This document shows positions 25,061 to 33,780 of a stretch of DNA of 64,000 nucleotides, piece by piece. This stretch comes from Halorubrum sp. DM2 (GTDB taxonomy: Archaea > Halobacteriota > Halobacteria > Halobacteriales > Haloferacaceae), in contig NZ_LR594487.1 of NCBI RefSeq assembly GCF_901686465.1, forward strand, positions 2,471,865 through 2,535,864, written 5' to 3'. A model generated the notes under the pieces. The model was given only the letters and a program-made list of their open reading frames with translations, was not told where the DNA came from and did not search any database. The position numbers were made by a program, and so were the translations under genes. Position 1 is the first letter of the stretch, and every line of letters begins with the position of its first letter.

Positions 25061-25137
25061 GTCGAACCACTGCCAGTCACTCACAAGTGAAAAGCGGAAT
25101 CGACGAACTCCGAAAAGACGACTCCGCGAGAATCGAT

Positions 25138-25416
25138 CTAGAACGCGCTCTCGCCGACCGTCTTCCGATACGTCCCGACTCCGCGATGTTCCGTCTCGTC
25201 CCACGACGTCACGTCGACGAGGACCCGGGTGTTCACGGCGTCCGCCGGCGCGTCCTCGATCCGGAGCGTCGAGTCGCCGATGCGGGCGACCGCCGCCCCG
25301 CGTTCGCCGTCACCCTCGGTCCCGGTCACCATCACTTCGATCGTGTCGCCGACCGCGTAGTCCGGTGTCGACCCCCGGAACGAGAACCCGGCGAGGAACT
25401 TGTCGAAGACGCTCAT
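25138..25416 (-). CDS. Small beta-rich (TRAM/OB-like) protein coupled to the NhaC antiporter
   Basis: 92 aa. The pattern DYAVGDTIEVMVTGTEGDGERGAAVARIGDSTLRIEDAP resembles a TRAM/OB-fold beta barrel, as in short haloarchaeal TRAM-like proteins. No catalytic motif. Its ATG overlaps the antiporter stop by 4 bp (ATGA), so the two are co-translated. Nucleic-acid binding is a guess from the fold pattern. Confidence 0.7.
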   Translation of the reverse strand: MSVFDKFLAGFSFRGSTPDYAVGDTIEVMVTGTEGDGERGAAVARIGDSTLRIEDAPADAVNTRVLVDVTSWDETEHRGVGTYRKTVGESAF

Positions 25417-26981
25417 GCGCGCGACACCTCCTCGGAGATGCGGTCGGGAATGTACTCCCGCCCGAAGCCGGTGATCGCGGCGAGGACGAAGATCGCCACG
25501 AGGAACCAGCCGTGGAACACGTAGGGCACGACCTCGATCGGGTTCACGATCATCGCGTCGGTGCCGTACTCAGCGCCGAGGCCGTCCGGGCCGACCATCA
25601 CCTGATACCCGACGAGGACGCCCCCGGCCCACGGGAAGATGTAGCCGAGCGCGGAGGTGTTCGCGTCCAAGATGTTCGCGCGCCGGTACCCGTTGATGTT
25701 GAACTTCTCGCCGATGCGGGCGATGTAGGGCGCGATCGCGATCTCGGCGGCGGTGTTGATCGTGATCATCCCGTTGATCGTCGCGGTGCCGAGGACCATC
25801 GTCAGTTCCGCCCGGCGGACGGTCGTCGCGACGCGGTTCAGCAGGAACTCCTGGATCGCCTCGAAGCCGCCGCCGCGGATCATGACCTGCGCCATCGCGA
25901 CGATGAGCAGCGTGAGGACGATAAGCGGGAAGAAGCCGACCGCGCCCGAGTAGAGGCTCCCGCCGACGCCGGCGGTCTCGCCGACCGCGACGAACGGCAG
26001 CGAGGCGAACGCGCCGGCCTCGGTGACGGTGAAGGCGACGATGTCGCTCGCGCTCGACAGCCCGAGCAGGAGGTTGAAGACGACGGCGACGACCAGCCCC
26101 CACGAGATCGCCTCGACGATGTGGCGGCCGGCGACCGCGGTGACGATGACGACGCCCATCGAGAGCAGGTGGACGAGCCCGAGCGCGTTCGCGGACTCGC
26201 GGAGCGCGGCCGAGCCCTCTAAGCTTACGCCGCCCATGATCGACCCGGCGATCAGGTACGCCGCGAACGCCGGGATCGCGGCCGCGATCGCGTACTTGAA
26301 CCGCGAGGCGACGACGCCGCCGATGTCGGCGTCTTGGGTCACCGCGCTCACGATCGTCGTGTCGCTGACGGGCGCGAGGTTGTCGCCGAACACCGCGCCG
26401 GAGAGGATCGCGGCGAAGAGCAGGACGGGGTTCGCGCCGATGAGGACGCCGGCCGGGAAAAAGAGCGTCACGAACGCGACGGTCGCGCCGTAGCCCGTGC
26501 CGATCCCGGTCGCGAGGAGGCCGCAAAGTACGAACGCGGCCGCGGGGAACGTGTTCGCGCCGACGTTCAGGGCGTCGGCCGCGAAGATGAGCCCCTCGAC
26601 GAAGCCGCCGACCTGGATCGTCTCGGCGAACATCCCGGCCCACAGCCACGCCACAATCGCGGTCGCGGCCACGCGCTGGGTCATCCCCTCGAAGATGGTG
26701 TCAGCGTACGCCTTCCAGTCGCCCCGGACGAGGAACATCCCGAGCGTCGTCCCGACCAGCGCGCCGACGACGAGCCCGTTTGTGTCGCCGATCCCGAGGA
26801 CGCCGCTCTGGAAGATCGCCCAGGCGATGAAGAAGACGAGCGGGACCGTGCTCGCCCACTTGCCCCCGCGGAACTCGATCCGCGGGCCGTCGTCGCTCCC
26901 GTCGCCGACGCCGAACTCGCTGCCGTCGGGCGGCTCCCCGCCGTCCGCCGCGGGCGGGCCGCCGTCTGCTGTCTCGGTCAT
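25413..26981 (-). CDS. nhaC: Na+/H+ antiporter, NhaC family
   Basis: 522 aa from the ATG at 26981. After an acidic ~40-residue cytosolic lead come about 11-12 membrane helices. NhaC-type features include TGIGTGYGATVAFVTLFFPAGVLIGANPVLLFAAILSGAVFGDNLAPVSDTTIVSA (read in segments) and a C-terminal ANTSALGYIFPWAGGVLV. The family exchanges external H+ for cytosolic Na+ (or amino-acid pairs such as malate/lactate). Na+ export suits a halophile. First gene of a two-gene operon with the small TRAM-like protein. Confidence 0.88.
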   Translation of the reverse strand: MTETADGGPPAADGGEPPDGSEFGVGDGSDDGPRIEFRGGKWASTVPLVFFIAWAIFQSGVLGIGDTNGLVVGALVGTTLGMFLVRGDWKAYADTIFEGMTQRVAATAIVAWLWAGMFAETIQVGGFVEGLIFAADALNVGANTFPAAAFVLCGLLATGIGTGYGATVAFVTLFFPAGVLIGANPVLLFAAILSGAVFGDNLAPVSDTTIVSAVTQDADIGGVVASRFKYAIAAAIPAFAAYLIAGSIMGGVSLEGSAALRESANALGLVHLLSMGVVIVTAVAGRHIVEAISWGLVVAVVFNLLLGLSSASDIVAFTVTEAGAFASLPFVAVGETAGVGGSLYSGAVGFFPLIVLTLLIVAMAQVMIRGGGFEAIQEFLLNRVATTVRRAELTMVLGTATINGMITINTAAEIAIAPYIARIGEKFNINGYRRANILDANTSALGYIFPWAGGVLVGYQVMVGPDGLGAEYGTDAMIVNPIEVVPYVFHGWFLVAIFVLAAITGFGREYIPDRISEEVSRA

Positions 26982-27315
26982 CTGAGTCTCACACGCCTCC
27001 GCAGACCGACGACCCACGTAAATCCCCGTGTCCGCTCCGTCCGACGCGATCGGCGTGGCCGCGCCACAAGAACACGCTTATCAACCCCGACACCGACGGC
27101 ACAGACGGGAACAGCACAGCTGCAGATCCGACGTGCCGGGGGCCTCTTCGCCCGCGGCTTGGGAATGTAGCAGTGCGCCGACGCCTCCGGCGTCGCGGTC
27201 GCGCGGTCCGCTCGCGCGGGCCGTCCGGTCGGACCGCTCGGTCCGCGAGGGGTTCGTAGCCGCGCCGCGCGGAGTCGCGGTCACGTTGCGGTTGTGCCGT
27301 TCCAACTCACAGCCA
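26982..27315 (+). other. Hairpin-rich leader upstream of rps15; possible structured RNA
   Basis: 334 bp without a protein gene. ACGCTTATCAAC at ~27073-27084 is TATA-like and would start an RNA near 27105, ~210 nt before rps15. The transcript would contain a perfect 7-bp hairpin with a 3-nt loop at 27179-27195. A larger arm closes with CTCGCG (27211-27216) and CGCGAG (27244-27249) around a GTCC/GGAC tip. An ACA triplet lies just before the rps15 ATG. A long structured 5' region (autoregulation by S15) or an independent ncRNA such as an H/ACA guide are both possible. Confidence 0.35.
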
Positions 27316-27783
27316 ATGGCACGAATGCACACGCGCCGTCGCGGTTCGTCCGGTTCGGACAAACCGGCGACGGACGAGACCCCGGAGTGGAGCGACGTCG
27401 ACGCCGAGGACATCGAGTCCCGCGTCGTCGAACTGGCGGAGCAGGGCCACGACCCCAGCGTCATCGGCCTCAAGCTGCGCGACGAGGGCGTCAAGGGCGT
27501 CCTGGTCCCCGACGTGAAGCTGGCGACCGGTAAGAAGCTCACCGAGATCTTAGAAGAGCACGACGCCGACGCCGACATCCCCGAGGACCTCCGTAACCTC
27601 ATGTCGCAGGCGATCCGCCTGCGCGAGCACATGGAGGAGAACGGGCAGGACCACCAGAACAAGCGCGCGCTCCAGAACACGGAGTCGAAGATCCGTCGCC
27701 TCGCGAACTACTACCGCGGCGACGAGATCGACGAGGAGTTCACGTACACCTACGAGAACGCGGTCGAGTACCTCGAGGAGTAA
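27316..27783 (+). CDS. rps15: 30S ribosomal protein S15
   Basis: 155 aa from the ATG at 27316. The archaeal/eukaryal S15 (uS15) pattern is clear: MARMHTRRRGSSGSDKP, WSDVDAEDIESRVVELAEQGHDPSVIGLKLRDEGVKGV and C-terminal RRLANYYRGDEIDEEFTYTYENAVEYLEE. S15 binds the central domain of 16S rRNA. It heads a row of same-strand genes (recJ-like, pcc1, rps1e, rpoL). A hairpin-rich region precedes it. Confidence 0.96.
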   Translation: MARMHTRRRGSSGSDKPATDETPEWSDVDAEDIESRVVELAEQGHDPSVIGLKLRDEGVKGVLVPDVKLATGKKLTEILEEHDADADIPEDLRNLMSQAIRLREHMEENGQDHQNKRALQNTESKIRRLANYYRGDEIDEEFTYTYENAVEYLEE

Positions 27784-27829
27784 CGCGGCCACACGCGGCG
27801 GTATCCGCGACACCGACCATCCAATCCAC

Positions 27830-29038
27830 ATGACCGAAGCGACGTCCGCCACGCCCGCCCCCGACGCGCTCGCCGGCGTCCTCGCAGACGCGCCGTTCGT
27901 CCGGCTCGTCGCGACCGACGACGGCGACGCGCTGGCGGCCGCGGGGCTGCTCGCGCGAGCGCTCCGAGCGACGGGCACGCCGTTTCAGGCGAGAGTCGAT
28001 CCCGACCCGGTCCCCGACGACGTCGACGACGGCGTCGCGGTGACCGTCGGGGTCGACCGCGGACCGCACGCGGTTCCCGGGGCCGGCCGACCGGCCAGCA
28101 CGGCGGCCTTCGCGGTCGCCCGCGCGCTCGGCGTCGAACCCGACCCCGTAGTCGCGCTGGCCGGCGTCGTCGCGGCGGGGTCGATCCCCGGTGCCGACGG
28201 CTCTGGCGACGCGCTCGACGCCGCGGAACGGGCCGGCCGCGTCGAGCGGCGGCCCGGCGTCGCGCTCCCTGCCTCTGGCGGGACCGACGTGGACCCGTCG
28301 CAGGCCGAGGCCCTCGCGGCCTCGACGCTCGTTTCGACGCGCTACTCCGGCGACCCCGAGGCGGCGCGCGACGCGCTCGCCCCCCTCGGGCTGCCGGCCG
28401 ACCCCGACGACGACGACCGGCGGCGCTTCGCGTCGCTGGTCGCGGTCGACGCGGTCGACGGCGACGACGCCAGCGACCGCGCGGCCTCGTCGGTCGAGCG
28501 CGCGCTCCGCCCGTACGCGACGGACGGCCCGTTCGAGACGGTCGGCGGCTACGCCGACGTGCTCGACGCGCTCGCCCGGGAGGCACCCGGAACCGGGATC
28601 GCGCTCGCGGTCGCGAGCGACCCGGACGAGTCGCTTCGGACGGCCGCGCTCGACGCGTGGTCTCGCCACGGACTGGCGGCCCACCGCGCGCTCGACGCGG
28701 CGACGGTCGGCCGGTACGACGGCTGCGTCGTCGCCCGCGTCGACGCCGACGCGGTCGACGCGTCCCCCGCGATCCTGCCGACGGTCGCCCGGCTCGTCCG
28801 GGACTTCCGGTCGCCGGAGCCGGTCGCGGTCGCGGTCGACGAGACCGCGGGCCGGCTCGCGGCCGCCGGCGGGCGCACGGGAGACGACGCGGTCGCGCTC
28901 GGCGACGCCTGCCGGACTGCCGCCGCCGAAGTCGGCGGCGACGGCTGGGGGACCGCCGCGCGCGGCGGAATCGCGGTCGACGACGCGGACGGGGACGGAC
29001 TCACCGCGGCGCTGGCAGCGCTCAGGGAGGCGATCTGA
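27830..29038 (+). CDS. RecJ/DHH-like protein, probably catalytically inactive
   Basis: 402 aa. It has the order and length of the archaeal RecJ-like proteins encoded next to rps15. The first motif is degenerate: VRLVATDDGDALAAAGLLARAL replaces the usual H-x-D-x-D-G. The position expected to hold DHH reads GVDRGPHAV. Relatives include Cdc45/GAN-type RecJ proteins, which sit in the replicative helicase complex and may lack nuclease activity. The very Ala/Asp-rich composition limits the comparison. One base separates it from pcc1. Confidence 0.75.
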   Translation: MTEATSATPAPDALAGVLADAPFVRLVATDDGDALAAAGLLARALRATGTPFQARVDPDPVPDDVDDGVAVTVGVDRGPHAVPGAGRPASTAAFAVARALGVEPDPVVALAGVVAAGSIPGADGSGDALDAAERAGRVERRPGVALPASGGTDVDPSQAEALAASTLVSTRYSGDPEAARDALAPLGLPADPDDDDRRRFASLVAVDAVDGDDASDRAASSVERALRPYATDGPFETVGGYADVLDALAREAPGTGIALAVASDPDESLRTAALDAWSRHGLAAHRALDAATVGRYDGCVVARVDADAVDASPAILPTVARLVRDFRSPEPVAVAVDETAGRLAAAGGRTGDDAVALGDACRTAAAEVGGDGWGTAARGGIAVDDADGDGLTAALAALREAI

Positions 29039-29039
29039 G

Positions 29040-29444
29040 ATGGTCGACGACGCCTCGACCCCGGACGACGCCGCGTCTCCGGACGCTGCGACTCTGGACG
29101 ACGCCGCGCCGGCCGGCGGCGACGCCGACCGGACCGCGACGGTGCGAACGACGCACGCCGACGCCGCGACGGTCGCGGCCGCGCTCGGGCCGGACGAGAC
29201 CGACTCGATGCGCACGCGCGTCGACGGCGACGTCGTCGCCTGTACCGTCGCGCGACCGACGACGGGCGGACTCCAGTCGACGCTGGACGACCATCTCGTG
29301 AACCTGCGCGTCGCCGACCGCGTTATCGAGCGCGGACGCGCACACCTCGGGAACGACTCCGCGGACACCGCAGACTCCACGCACCGCTCCGACTCCACAG
29401 ACGAACCGCAGACGACCGACACCGACACACCAACCGACACATGA
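29040..29444 (+). CDS. pcc1: KEOPS complex subunit Pcc1
   Basis: 134 aa from the ATG at 29040. The Pcc1 core is short (~32-105): TATVRTTHADAATVAAALGPDETDSMRTRVDGDVVACTVARPTTGGLQSTLDDHLVNLRVADRVI in segments. It is flanked by an acidic lead and a Thr/Asp-rich tail. KEOPS makes the t6A37 modification in tRNA. The position between the RecJ-like gene and rps1e (4-bp ATGA overlap) matches other haloarchaea. The larger in-frame extension upstream is a shadow of the RecJ-like gene. Confidence 0.85.
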   Translation: MVDDASTPDDAASPDAATLDDAAPAGGDADRTATVRTTHADAATVAAALGPDETDSMRTRVDGDVVACTVARPTTGGLQSTLDDHLVNLRVADRVIERGRAHLGNDSADTADSTHRSDSTDEPQTTDTDTPTDT

Positions 29445-30082
29445 GCGAACGATCCGTATCCAAGAGCAGAGAACAGAAGCGCTGGTACACCGTGTTAGCG
29501 CCCGAACAGTTCGACCGGCAGGAGCTCGGCGAGACCCTCGCCGAGGAGCCCCAGCAGGTCGTCGGGCGCACGATCACGACGACGCTCGATCAGCTGACGG
29601 GCGACTCCAACGCGAACAACACGAAGCTGACCTTCAAGATCACCGACGTGGGCAGCGACTCGGCGTACACCGAGTTCATCAAGTACGAGCTGACGCGCGA
29701 CTACCTGCGCTCGCTCGTCCGCCGCGGTGCCTCGAAGGTCGAGGCGTCGATCACGGTGCTGACGACCGACGACTACCGCATCCGCGTCCAGCCCGTCGCG
29801 CTGACGACGAAGAAGGCGGACCGCTCGCAGGAGAAGGCGATCCGCCGCGTGATGATCGACAAGGTCCACGCCGCCGCCGAGGAGCGCACCTTCGAGGCGT
29901 TCGTCGACGCGATCGTCGACGGGAACCTCTCGTCGGCCATCTACGGCGACGCCAAGGAGATCTACCCGCTGCGCCGCGTCGAGGTCCAGAAGCTGACCCT
30001 CGAAGCGCGCCCGCGTGAGGTCGCCGCCGAGGAGGAGACCGCCGTCGACGTCGACGCCGACGAAGTGGCCGTCGACGAGTAA
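29441..30082 (+). CDS. rps1e: 30S ribosomal protein S3Ae (eS1)
   Basis: 213 aa. Recognisable eS1 sequence: [74 protein letters not shown] and [14 protein letters not shown]. The acidic tail is typical of haloarchaeal versions. It overlaps pcc1 by 4 bp, so it is translated from the same mRNA. Confidence 0.96.
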   Translation: MSERSVSKSREQKRWYTVLAPEQFDRQELGETLAEEPQQVVGRTITTTLDQLTGDSNANNTKLTFKITDVGSDSAYTEFIKYELTRDYLRSLVRRGASKVEASITVLTTDDYRIRVQPVALTTKKADRSQEKAIRRVMIDKVHAAAEERTFEAFVDAIVDGNLSSAIYGDAKEIYPLRRVEVQKLTLEARPREVAAEEETAVDVDADEVAVDE

Positions 30083-30245
30083 CGCCGTCGCCGACCCGCG
30101 ACCGACTTTCTCCGTTTATCGACCTGAGAGCGGTGCCGCCGATCCCCGTTTCGACCGACCGGCAGGGGCGAGCGTGCGACCTGTCCGCATCTTCCGATAT
30201 CCGGGAGACGAAAGCTTGAAACGCCGCTCGCCCGACCTGACAGGT

Positions 30246-30524
30246 ATGGAACTGCGGGTCATCGAAAAGACCGACACGGAGCTCAACATCGAGATCGCGG
30301 GGGAGGACCACACGTTCATGAACGTGCTGAAGGGGGCGTTACTGGAGTCCGAGGACGTCGCGGCCGCGACCTACGACGTGAACCCCGAGCAGTCGGGCGG
30401 CCAGACCGAGCCGGTCCTCACCGTCAAGTCGGAGGAGGGCGACCCGCTCGACGTGCTCGCCGACGCTGCCGGGTCGATCACCGAGCGCACGGACGCGCTG
30501 CGCGACGCGGTCCGCGCGGCCTGA
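30246..30524 (+). CDS. rpoL: DNA-directed RNA polymerase subunit L
   Basis: 92 aa from the ATG at 30246. The RpoL/Rpb11 pattern is [47 protein letters not shown], followed by a C-terminal helix. It dimerises with RpoD in the assembly platform of archaeal RNA polymerase. GAAAGCTTGAAAC about 30 nt upstream may be a weak TATA, so it may have its own promoter after rps1e. Confidence 0.95.
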   Translation: MELRVIEKTDTELNIEIAGEDHTFMNVLKGALLESEDVAAATYDVNPEQSGGQTEPVLTVKSEEGDPLDVLADAAGSITERTDALRDAVRAA

Positions 30525-30674
30525 GCCTCTCTCACCGGTCTCTCACGCCGACGGCCGGCGTCGTTTTTTCGCTCCGAACAGCTGTCGCTTTCGGATCAAC
30601 CGGCGGCACCCTCACCGCGCGGTCGCCCCCGCGGGAGGGGCATACCTAAGTGGTGACTCTCGAAACGGGGGGGT

Positions 30675-31721
30675 ATGCCGCCGAGCGTACTCATGCTGGG
30701 ATGGGGGTTCCCGCCGAACATCACCGGCGGACTCGACGTCCACGTCGGCGAACTGTTCACCGGGCTGCGCGACGACCTCGGCGTCGACGTCACGCTGGTG
30801 TTGCCCGCGGAGTTCGCGCCCGACGACGGGCCGGGACTCGAACCGGTCGAGACGGGCGAGGGCGACGTGGCCGCACGCGTGGGACAGCTCTCCGACCGCT
30901 TCGCCGAGCTCGCGCCGGATCACGACGTGATCCACACGCACGACTGGTTCGGCTACGGCCCCGGTCGCGCCGCCGCCCGCGAGTCGGACGCCACCTGGGT
31001 ATCGTCGTTCCACTCGCTGGCGAGCGACCGTAACATCGACCCGCCGAGCCGCGAGGTCGAGACCGAGCGCCGGCTCGCGAACGCCGCCGACACGAACATC
31101 GCGGTCAGCGAGATCGTCCGCGAGGACATCAGGGAGCTGTACGACGCGGACTCGCGGGTCGTGTACAACGGCTTCTCGACGCCGACGTTCTCCGGGAAAG
31201 ACGTCCGTTCGGACCTCGGGATCGACGGCGAGATGCTGTTCTTCGTCGGGCGACACACCGACCAGAAGGGGATCTCCCACCTCCTGTACGCGATGAAGAA
31301 GCTCCGCGGCCGCGACGCGACGCTCGTCGTCGGCGGGTCGGGCCACCAGACCGAGCAGCTGAAGCGGTTCGTCGAGCTGATCGGCATCGAGGACCGCGTC
31401 GAGTTCGTCGGCTACGTCCCCGAAGCCGAACTGGGCGACTACTACGCCGCGTCGGACGCGTTCGTCTCGCCGTCGTACGCGGAGCCGTTCGGGATCACTA
31501 TCACCGAGGCGCTGGAGGCGGGGACGCAGGTCGTCGCGACCCGCTCGGGCGTCGCCGAGGTGCTGCCCGACGACTGCCTCGTGGAGGTCGAGACGGACTC
31601 GGAGTCGATCGTCGACGGGATGATCGAGGCGCTCGACCGCGAGGAACCGCCGACCTACGAGCGCCGCGAGTGGTCGGCGGTCGTCGACGACACGCTCGCC
31701 GTGTACGAAGACGTGGCGTAG
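30675..31721 (+). CDS. Family 4-type glycosyltransferase (GT-B)
   Basis: 348 aa. GT-B fold with N-terminal MLGWGFPPNITGGLDVHVGELFTGL (~7-31), DVIHTHDWFGYGPGRAAA (~85-102) and NIAVSEIVREDI. The nucleotide-sugar lobe has FFVGRHTDQKGISHLLYAMKKL and EPFGITITEALEAGTQVVATRSGVAEVL (the E-x7-E motif). The resemblance to glycogen/starch synthase-like GT4 enzymes suggests a cytosolic glucosyl or mannosyl transferase. The acceptor is unknown. TATA-like catacctaag lies ~30 nt upstream. Confidence 0.9.
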   Translation: MPPSVLMLGWGFPPNITGGLDVHVGELFTGLRDDLGVDVTLVLPAEFAPDDGPGLEPVETGEGDVAARVGQLSDRFAELAPDHDVIHTHDWFGYGPGRAAARESDATWVSSFHSLASDRNIDPPSREVETERRLANAADTNIAVSEIVREDIRELYDADSRVVYNGFSTPTFSGKDVRSDLGIDGEMLFFVGRHTDQKGISHLLYAMKKLRGRDATLVVGGSGHQTEQLKRFVELIGIEDRVEFVGYVPEAELGDYYAASDAFVSPSYAEPFGITITEALEAGTQVVATRSGVAEVLPDDCLVEVETDSESIVDGMIEALDREEPPTYERREWSAVVDDTLAVYEDVA

Positions 31722-31760
31722 CCGCCGTTGAACTTTTTCCTCGTCGCTGAATAGACTATT

Positions 31761-32025
31761 GCGGACGGCGCGTGCCGACGAGCGCCCGGAGGGCGCGAGT
31801 CGCACGCGCGAGGGAGTCGCTGGCGGTCGGAGCGGAGCGACGACCGTCAGCGACGAGGCTGGGGAGGCGTGAGGCGCGGTGCTGGGCGGTGTGGGGCGGG
31901 ACTCGAAGGGGCAGTCGCGAGGCGGGCGCAGGCGACGCAAGCACTGGAAGGAGCGAGCGTAGCGAGCGACTGAAGCGCACAGCGAGCGTGCGCCCGCCTC
32001 GCGACTGGGGCTTCGGTAGTGTTCG
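31761..32025 (+). repeat. Structured dispersed repeat, copy D (candidate ncRNA)
   Basis: Fills the gap between two convergent genes. Arm I: GCGCGTG/CACGCGC outer stem, CGAC/GTCG, GA/GA, GCGCCC/GGGCGC. Arm II: 13-bp GTCGCTGGCGGTC with GACCGTCAGCGAC (one G-U). Arm III: CAGTCGCGAGGCGGGCGCA with its exact complement near 31988-32006. Single tail GGGGCTTCGGTAGTG. AT-rich GAATAGACTATT directly precedes it. The CGAC/GTCG stem in place of CTGC/GCAG is a four-base compensated change. Confidence 0.85.
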
Positions 32026-32056
32026 TGTCGATCGGCCAGTTATAACCGACCTCTAC

Positions 32057-32377
32057 CTACTCACCGCCCCGGTACACGTCGAACTCGGTCACCGGCTCCG
32101 GGTGGGTGACACGGAACCCGTCGGCGGTGTCCATCACGCCGCGTGTACTTCCGGTCCCGCCGCCGTAGGGACTCTCCTCGCCGCCGGCCCCGCTCCCCTG
32201 GTACGGCGAGGTGTACGGCGACCCGGAGACCGGGTCGTCGAACCCCTCTGGCGGGAGGTAGATCCGCTCGCCGCCGCCGGACCGCACGACCACGGCGACG
32301 TCCCGAGTCCCCGTCACGTCGATGACGGTGCGGTCCTCAGTGACCCGCGCGTTGACCTCGATGTCGGTGTCGTCCAT
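32057..32377 (-). CDS. Conserved haloarchaeal protein, Gly/Ser/Pro-rich centre
   Basis: 106 aa. The N-terminal ~45 residues are beta-rich (DIEVNARVTEDRTVIDVTGTRDVAVVVRSGGGERIYLPPEGF). The middle is a low-complexity GSPYTSPYQGSGAGGEESPYGGG stretch, read in pieces. No catalytic motif or membrane segment; it resembles DUF7510-type haloarchaeal proteins. It is divergent from rpa by 128 bp. Confidence 0.65.
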   Translation of the reverse strand: MDDTDIEVNARVTEDRTVIDVTGTRDVAVVVRSGGGERIYLPPEGFDDPVSGSPYTSPYQGSGAGGEESPYGGGTGSTRGVMDTADGFRVTHPEPVTEFDVYRGGE

Positions 32378-32505
32378 GTGGCCCCGTGCGACCGGGAGGG
32401 GTTTAGCTGTGCCGACGAGCGGAGTCGACGGCTCGATCGAACGCGCCCGCTGCGGGCTCCGCCGGTGGTGAATCCTTTTGTGCGGCCGCGCCGAACCTCG
32501 CTTCG

Positions 32506-33780
32506 ATGGACGTCAACAGCCATGCCGAGGAGCTCGCCTCCGACCTCGGCGTCGACAAAGAGGAGGTCAAAGCCGACTTGGAGAACCTACTGGAGTACAG
32601 CGTCCCGATCGACGAGGCGAAACAGAGCGTCCGCCGGAAACACGGCGGCGGTGGCGGCGGCTCGACCCCCACCCCGGACGCCGTCGACGTCGGCGAGATC
32701 ACGACCGACCACGACGGCGTGACGGTCACCGTCCGCGTGCTCACGCAGGGGACGCGCACGATCCGGTACCAGGGCGACGACCTCACGATCCGCGAAGGGG
32801 AGATCGCAGACGAGACCGGCGTCATCTCCTACACCGCGTGGCAGGACTTCGGATTCGAGCCGGGCGACTCGCTGACGATCGGCAACGCCGGCGTCCGCGA
32901 GTGGGAGGGGAGACCGGAGCTCAACCTCAACGACTCGACCACCGTCGCCATCGCGGACGAACCGGTCGACGTCGATCACGAGATCGGCGGCGACCGCAGC
33001 CTCGTCGAGATCAGCGCGGGCGACCGCGGGCGCAACGTCGAGGTCCGCGTGCTGGAGGTCGACGAGAAGACCATCTCCGGGCGCGACGGCGAGACGGAGA
33101 TCTTAGAGGGCGTCGTCGGCGACGAGACCGCGAAGCTCCCCTTCACGGACTGGCAGCCGCGCTCGGAGCTGAAGCCGGGCGCTGACCTCCGGATCGAGGA
33201 CGTGTACGTCCGGGAGTTCCGCGGCGTCCCCTCGCTCAACCTCACCGAGTTCTCGACGGTGACGCCGCTGCCCGACGCCGTCGAGGTCGCGGACGACGCA
33301 CCGCGGCTCTCGGTCGCCGACGCGGTCGCCTCCGGCGGGATGTTCGACGTTGAGGTCGTCGGGAACGTCTTAGAGATCCGGGACGGCTCCGGGCTCATCG
33401 AGCGCTGCCCCGAGTGCGGTCGCGTGGTTCAGAACGGCCAGTGTCGGAGCCACGGCGACGTCGACGGTGAGGACGACCTCCGCGTGAAGGCGATCCTCGA
33501 CGACGGCACCGACACCGTCACCGTCGTCCTCGACGACGAACTCACCGCCGAGGTGTACGGGGGCGGCCTCGACGACGCCCTCGCCGCCGCGAAGGACGCG
33601 ATGGACAAGGCGGTGGTCGCCGACGACATCGCCGACGCGCTCGTCGGGCGCGCCTACCGCGTCCGCGGCAACCTCTCGGTCGACGACTACGGCGCGAACC
33701 TCGACGCGGACGAGTTCGAACTCGCGGACGACGACCCGGCGGACGCCGCCCGCGCCGCGCTCGCGGAGGTGGGCGAATGA
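32506..33780 (+). CDS. rpa1: Replication protein A, single-stranded-DNA-binding (RPA1-type)
   Basis: 424 aa. A short N-terminal helical region (~1-45) is followed by a Gly linker and three OB folds (~60-150, ~165-260, ~325-400). Between the second and third is a zinc finger, CPECGRVVQNGQCRSH (~300-315). Typical OB signatures include GVISYTAWQDFGFEPGDSLTIGNAGVREWEGRPELNLN. RPA coats ssDNA in replication and repair. It overlaps the RPA-associated protein gene by 4 bp. The three-gene order rpa-rpap-rpe is the known haloarchaeal arrangement. Confidence 0.95.
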   Translation: MDVNSHAEELASDLGVDKEEVKADLENLLEYSVPIDEAKQSVRRKHGGGGGGSTPTPDAVDVGEITTDHDGVTVTVRVLTQGTRTIRYQGDDLTIREGEIADETGVISYTAWQDFGFEPGDSLTIGNAGVREWEGRPELNLNDSTTVAIADEPVDVDHEIGGDRSLVEISAGDRGRNVEVRVLEVDEKTISGRDGETEILEGVVGDETAKLPFTDWQPRSELKPGADLRIEDVYVREFRGVPSLNLTEFSTVTPLPDAVEVADDAPRLSVADAVASGGMFDVEVVGNVLEIRDGSGLIERCPECGRVVQNGQCRSHGDVDGEDDLRVKAILDDGTDTVTVVLDDELTAEVYGGGLDDALAAAKDAMDKAVVADDIADALVGRAYRVRGNLSVDDYGANLDADEFELADDDPADAARAALAEVGE

